Assembly: GCA_015501055.1 (NCBI GenBank)
Contig: JADNYV010000280.1
Span: forward strand, 1-45,135
Direction of reading: 5' to 3'
DNA length: 45,135 bases
Source of the DNA: Mucidula mucida
Taxonomy: Eukaryota; Basidiomycota; Agaricomycetes; Agaricales; Physalacriaceae
Positions 40,403 to 45,135 of this stretch are shown one piece after another; position 1 is the first letter of the stretch; the number at the start of each line of letters is the position of its first letter. The notes beneath the pieces are model-generated. The model had not been told where the DNA came from. It saw only the letters and a list, made by a program, of their open reading frames with translations, and did no database searches. A program made the position numbers and the translations under genes.

Positions 40403-41661
40403 TCAGGGCGACACGGACGAGGCACGGCTCGAGGACGAAGAAGTCGAAGGAGGAGACGGAGGAGGTATGGCTATCCGCAGCGGGGACAAGCGGGACGCGT
40501 CCGACGACCGGACCTCAGCCTCAGGCTGGTTCTCCAGGCGTTCTTCCAACGCAGAAACTACACCCTCAAGCTCGTCAATGACGCCCGCCAGTTCCAGGAC
40601 GTCGTCCGTGAGCGCAGCCGTGTCCTTCTCCCGCACTTCGTCCGCGAGCAAGGCAATCATGCCTGATATAACGCCCGTCATCTCCGCTGGGTCCTCAGGA
40701 TCGGGCCACGCCGCGATTAGGCAGGCGAGCTCGGCGACTTTGGCTACGGCGGTCGCGAGATCCTTCGGAGCCCATTCGTGGAACCACGGATGCAGGAACG
40801 CCACCGCAAGCCGCACGGATTCGACGATGGTCGAATGTAAGCGGACTTCAGCCGAATCTTCAAAGTATCTGTCGACCATGTCATGACAGAAATGTTTGAA
40901 AGAGGCTTTCTTGTTCGCGAAATCCCATGCTACATGGTCGAACGGCAACGTTGCTGGGAGCTGCTCCTTCAGCGGATCGAGCTCCTTGTGGAGAAAATAA
41001 CTCGGCAGTTTGTCGAGGATGGAAAGAAGGGGGATGGAGGACATGACGGAGGACAGCGGGATGTACCCGTAGATAAGAACAGATTGCGACTCCTCCGAAA
41101 TCCGATACCATCGTTCGTCGTCGTGCGACCGCCTAATACGATGTGTATGAGTACACGGCTCAGATGAATGAAGAAAGCCTCGTACTCAGCAGCCGGAACT
41201 TGTCTCGTAATCTGTGCGCCAGTGACCGCCCTTCCCTTCAGAGAAGCGGCATCAATAACGGCGATCTCTACATCGTGCTTGTACCCCGTCTTGTACCGCC
41301 GCATAGCTTCCCAGATCGCCCACGCAAAGCTGAACGAGGTGCTAATATAACACGAGGACGAACGCGTCGTCCAGTCCATATGTCGTGTGACGTCGCTGGA
41401 TGTCGCCGATTCGGTCACCGGGACCGTCGGGCTGAGGAGCGCGACATCGTCGATGGGCGAAGAGTACTTTGTGTTGAATCTGGGCGCAACGCAGAATATC
41501 TTCTTATCGTAAGAAATCGACGGGGAGTGGGCTTTAGGTGTGTACACCCGGTACAGGAAGGGATTTTTCTCGACGAGGTTGTCGAATTCGACTGTCTCGT
41601 TGAAGCCCAGTCGGGGCAGAGTGTGGAGGGCATCGCCGTTGAGAGTCCCGTCGTCAGACAT
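40403..41661 (-). CDS. Fungal domain protein with ADP-ribosyltransferase-like features (DUF7587-like)
   Basis: Two exons (41661-41155, 41092-40403; 62-nt intron GTACTC...CGGAG) give 398 residues in frame. Residues 35-42 read FLYRVYTP (R38), followed by RHMDWTTRSSSCYISTSFSF with STS at 107-109, a helix, and VEIAVIDAASL. After the splice comes SRESQSVLIYGYIPLSSVMS. An Arg on the first strand, an S-T-S strand before a helix and a Glu near a later strand resemble the R-S-E layout of ADP-ribosyltransferase folds, and the order fits the fungal DUF7587-type domain as I recall it (not searched). The second half is helical, with DTAALTDDVLELAGVIDELE and VVSALEERLE forming a coiled coil, then a low-complexity Ser/Pro tail. 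Activity unproven. It may continue into the membrane exon at 40041-40376. Confidence 0.7.
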
Positions 41662-42634
41662 GGCGGGGGTGGAATGAAAGTCAGTGTGTCGGTTAGTTCA
41701 GGACTCGGAAGGACATTTGTATAAATGGGCCGGAGTGTAGGTATCTGGACGCAATCTGGAAAATGAAACGAACATGATGCATGATGAGCCTTGAGGAAAG
41801 CACGTGTGGGGGTTCATCCTTAACGCCTGGTTCTGGCGTGTTCGACGGCATGCACGGAGGTCAAAGAAAGACGCGAAACATAATAAACCAACAACCTGTT
41901 TCGTCTTCAGGCGGCGTGGCGCTTCAGGATGACGAGAGGAAGAAAAATTGCTGGTTGAATGAGTGTTGAAATGATGGTCTGGGGTTCGGATCAGATTCGG
42001 ACTAGGTCTAGACTAACGGAATGTTCGGAAGCTGGTCAGATAAGATTATGAAGTGCTGCAGCGGTATGCCACATACCACAATTAAGCAAAGGCTTGAGCG
42101 CTTGAGCCTACTTCAGCAAGAGTGTCAATGATTTGAGAAAGTTTGGAGTGGGTCCTTCACAAATTTCATGTCGGAAAATTGTGGGCCTCTTCTAAAGAAG
42201 CTTTTGAAAAGCAAATTACTCGTAAACGGTCGCGAGTTGCGGCGCGTTCTCGCAAATGAGACCCACTGTCAAGTTGGCTTGACAAAACTGCGATGTCATG
42301 TAAGTTGACAAGGGGTCCGATTGCGCAAAACAAACATCGAGCTTGGAGCGTTTTGATAACGCTCGGTAAAAGTCAACTGACGCTGAGTGCAGCGGCCAGC
42401 CAAAGTTAAACCCGATATATCGGTGAGTAGAGACTCAAGGATGAAGGTAAACGCCGCACCATGTCCGCCCGAGAGCTCTTGGCTGGTACTCGTAGAGCCA
42501 CTGGATAGCATCCACAGAAGCAGACGCGTTCCATTATCTATCGCTTGGCAAAGGACCAGTTCAAGGCGAGCAACGGGAGTGCTTCGATGCCAGGCATCTA
42601 TCAAGAAAGCATTCCGATTTGGAACACACACACG
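41662..42634. other. Intergenic region
   Basis: About 1 kb between the minus-strand gene above and the plus-strand TATA box at 42635. It holds the upstream region of the 41661 gene. Only short, unsupported frames on both strands; no repeats recognised. Confidence 0.45.
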
Positions 42635-42641
42635 TATAAAA
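42635..42641 (+). promoter_or_regulatory. TATA box before a small ORF
   Basis: TATAAAA within CACGTATAAAAGCCC, 47 bp upstream of the ATG at 42682. The position fits a core promoter with a very short leader. Confidence 0.5.
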
Positions 42642-42681
42642 GCCCTGCGGTGAGCGGACCCCAGTCAACATCGGACCAACC

Positions 42682-42972
42682 ATGGCCACGAAGACTGCAG
42701 CACTTGGCACCATCCGCGCCGTGTCTGTATCTCGCCAGTTCTCAGCGCTCGTCACGACCAACCGGCCTTGCATGTCATCGCCGGTTCTTGACATCTTCGA
42801 CGCACCCACGCGCATAGAAGACTGGACATCGCGTTGTCTGCGACCGACCTATCATCCGCCACCGTCGGCGACAAAGGTTCCACAGGACGCGGAAATATCA
42901 TCGCTACCCCCGCCCATCACATTCGACGGTCCATCCGGAACGCATCCCAACCATTATCAAGACATCATTTGA
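42682..42972 (+). CDS. Unrecognised small protein, possibly 5' exon of a mitochondrial protein
   Basis: A 96-codon frame starts MATKTAALGTIRAVSVSRQF. This is rich in Arg, Ser, Thr and Ala without acidic residues for about the first 35 positions, as in mitochondrial presequences. It continues with LDIFDAPTRIEDWTSR and LPPPITFDGPSGTHPN. A TATA box lies at the right distance. No domain was recognised. A GTAAGG at 43001 in another frame could be a splice donor, so the gene may be longer, or this may be a truncated gene start. Confidence 0.4.
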   Translation: MATKTAALGTIRAVSVSRQFSALVTTNRPCMSSPVLDIFDAPTRIEDWTSRCLRPTYHPPPSATKVPQDAEISSLPPPITFDGPSGTHPNHYQDII

Positions 42973-43368
42973 TGGTCTCACCTGTATCGCCCAGCTCAAC
43001 AGTAAGGTTGTTCGACGTCCTGCGAGACTTGCACGTACAAGGTGAAATGGCTGTAAACATACCGAGTTGTTTTCTAAATGCGAGGCAAGACAGCGAGAAC
43101 GAAAGTCAATCAAAGCAATGCCAATAGTCAAGGTCGTTTTGACTATAGGAGCTACAATAGCGACGCTCTTATTGTTCAAGTAGGTTAGTGCTTCTGACAC
43201 CATTGAAGTCGCCACTCACCATACTATTCAGGTCCACTGACCATAACACGAAGGGAAGATCAAAACAGAGCAGATTTTTTAATTGTATATCTTGTATATC
43301 AAAGCACAAATTCTTCGTTTGACGGGTTAGTAGTTTATTCGGTAGACGTGAACCATAATGTCGGCGTC
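42973..43368. other. Intergenic or unresolved sequence
   Basis: About 400 bp between the small plus-strand ORF and the end of the F-box gene. AT-rich around 43260-43310, with repeated TTGTATATC. Short frames only. Confidence 0.4.
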
Positions 43369-45095
43369 CTAGAACGCGTCTTGATGCGTTCCATCGACGC
43401 CGTTACTTTCTTGCCGGAATTCAATCGGCGCTGTACGTATCAGCACATGATGGCCATGAAGCGAGCAATGAACACAGACCGTCCATCTTTTGTTATCACT
43501 AACAACGGTAGTCAACTGACGAACATCTTTCATAATCTTCTCGACATCTGTTTGCCGCAGAACAAAGTGCGCGCCATGCGCCGTGTGATCATCTGTATCC
43601 ACCAAGATTCGAAGACTGCGTGAGCGACTAAGGGCATCGATGAACCGGGCCTGGGTCTAAGAAACGAATGAGAATCTTCAGAGGTTGTCTCTTGCGCAGA
43701 TTGCTCACCAAAGGATCTTTGAAATTAGGAATACAAACATCCAATCGTTCAAGATTGACGCATGACTTGCATATCGAAGTAAGGGACTCGAGCTTCATAT
43801 TGCAGTTGATGAACGCAAGGCGTTTCAATGTGTAGGCGTGTGAAGCCACTATGTGATCAATAACCGTAGGCCCCGCAACAACTTGGGGTTCCGAAATCCG
43901 AATCTTGAACGAGGACAGCGTTGAAACGGAGCCTTTTAAATGATTCAAGATATCGCCAAGCATAGTTGGAACGGGGGAAGCCACAACGGAATACCGCGTA
44001 TCGATGCAGAGTTGACGGAGGTACTGCAGGTTTGGTGCTGGCTCAAGTGGTTTCGAAGACTCCTGCGAGTTTATTAGTGAGACAGTATGGGCAATGTCAG
44101 GGTAATACGCACAAAGGTCGTGAAGGAAAGGTTTTCCAGGAGAGGTGTGCGAGACAGCAATCGGAAGAGAGTGACATAATCAATGCGTGGACATCCTACG
44201 ACGTGAAGACTGAGGAGGGCGGTAAGTTCTCCAGTGCTCGCCCGAACACAGTCTCATTGAGTTCCAAACAATTCTACGTCAAGAATGAGCAAAACATACA
44301 GATGCGCACTACTTTCCTTACGTAGAGCGTCAAGCTATTCAAAGTGGCGCTCAGAGACTGGGTCCAGCGGGGAAGAACGTCCATCACTGCCCACGAACTG
44401 TGATCCAGGAACAGCGTGTGGAGGTTCTGCAGCTTGAGCAGACTTTCGACTTGAACTGGCTTCAACTCTGATGCGTAGACTCGCAAGTCCTGTATGCTCT
44501 CCCGGTCCTCTAGTCCCGGCAGCAACGAGGGAAGGACATTCCATATACACGTGAACGATACGAGATTCTGGCAAAGGCCCAAGACGTTTCGGCAATCTTT
44601 CAAGAAATGGGGATCATACTGTGGCTTGGCGCCCTGCATGGTGAATGAAGGCACGTAGCAAATATCTATCCTTGAATTGAGTGGGGATGTTTATCGAGGA
44701 GCGTAGTACGACGCACCGACGTGATGCACGAATTTTGCAAGGCTTTTAGCATTTAGAATGGCAGTGAATGGGGAGCATGGCTGAAGGATAAGTTGAGCAA
44801 GTGAATTTGCAGAGCAGAGGACAATGAAACACACGCGAGGACATTTCTTGCCGTGGCGCATCGTGTAGCGCAGTGTCCGATAGAGACGAGGCAGTACGCC
44901 ATCGTAGAACGAATGGCTGACCAGAGCAACCGAATGAAGGTCGTTGCCAGAAAGAAACGAGAAAACGAGCTCGAGCACGTCGATATTGAGGTTGTCAGCC
45001 GTGACCATAATGAGGGACGGAGGGAAACCCGCGCGGCGTGACGTTATTATTTGATTGAGTTCATCAAGCAGCAACTTTTGTCTACGTGTAAGCAT
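43369..45095 (-). CDS. F-box/leucine-rich-repeat protein, with a 1-nt frameshift
   Basis: Six exons: 45095-44835, 44780-44717, 44665-44322, 44273-44113, 44062-43709, 43650-43369. The F-box (LNIDVLELVFSFLSGNDLHS, then VALVSHSFYDGVLPRLYRTL) is at about residues 35-75. Irregular leucine-rich repeats follow (LCQNLVSFTCIWNVLPSLLP; LLKLQNLHTLFLDHSSW; HVVGCPRIDYVTLFRLL; SLTSICKSCVNLERLDV). Such proteins recruit substrates to SCF ubiquitin ligases. Exon sizes total 1466, one short of a multiple of three. The missing base is at about 44226 in exon 4, where ALEN must shift frame to LTALLSLHVVG (one C lost). Either an assembly error or a real frameshift. Corrected length is 488 residues. The first intron (54 nt) is in frame, so retention would add 18 residues. 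Confidence 0.8.
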
Positions 45096-45135
45096 TGAAT
45101 TTGTGAACTATAGTACGGGTACGGAAAGAGCGTTA

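Noticed and set aside
43348..43623. A 91-residue plus-strand frame
   Set aside because: It is antisense to the last exon of the F-box gene, which is fixed by a splice junction and stop codon.

Overview
This is a fungal nuclear window, most likely from an Agaricomycete. A Ceratobasidiaceae/Rhizoctonia-like fungus would fit, but that is inference. The genes carry many GT-AG introns of about 45-63 nt. The housekeeping genes are eukaryotic (exosome Rrp4, COMPASS Swd1/RbBP5, a Yip-family Golgi protein, the mitochondrial t6A dehydratase Tcd). The mobile elements are Ty3/Gypsy chromoviruses, hAT and Tc1/mariner. No bacterial-type operons, CRISPR arrays, rRNA or tRNA genes were seen.

Layout. 1-1112: last exon of a disordered protein (minus strand, runs off the left edge). 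1210-7260: decayed Ty3/Gypsy element A (minus strand) with both LTRs, a self-priming type primer-binding site and a TATA box; a 244-bp TA-flanked element sits inside its reverse transcriptase. 7261 to about 12900: a second, older Gypsy element B (minus), truncated at the junction with A and interrupted by a 651-bp hAT element with a perfect 8-bp target duplication and a 608-bp mariner-type element. 12900-14386: AT-rich spacer. 14387-18450: a Na+/H+ antiporter relic, an M20 (CNDP/Dug1-type) dipeptidase and a purine nucleoside phosphorylase. 18640-24430: a tandem array (two full units, one truncated) carrying two intact paralogues of an unrecognised HExGH metallopeptidase-like protein. 24641-26090: orphan exons of an unknown gene, head to head with a frameshifted SAM methyltransferase. 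26303-35727: Rrp4, a CmcJ/AsaB-type oxygenase-like protein, Swd1, a 12-exon amino-acid permease and a Yip-family protein. 35846-45095: Tcd, an O-methyltransferase, a protein with possible ADP-ribosyltransferase-like features, a TATA-driven orphan ORF and an F-box/LRR gene.

Two themes stand out. (1) The repeat island is a nest of DNA transposons in Gypsy elements. The empty sites can be read exactly, and catalytic Asp codons have become Asn, mostly by CpG to CpA transitions. (2) Several conserved single-copy genes (PNP, Swd1, Tcd, the F-box gene, the methyltransferase) carry one or two tiny frameshifts. In four of them exon-length arithmetic shows a 1-2 nt excess or deficit that pinpoints the indels. 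Either the assembly has indel errors or this haplotype is decaying. The most novel-looking coding content is the tandem HExGH pair and the protein with candidate R/STS/E residues.
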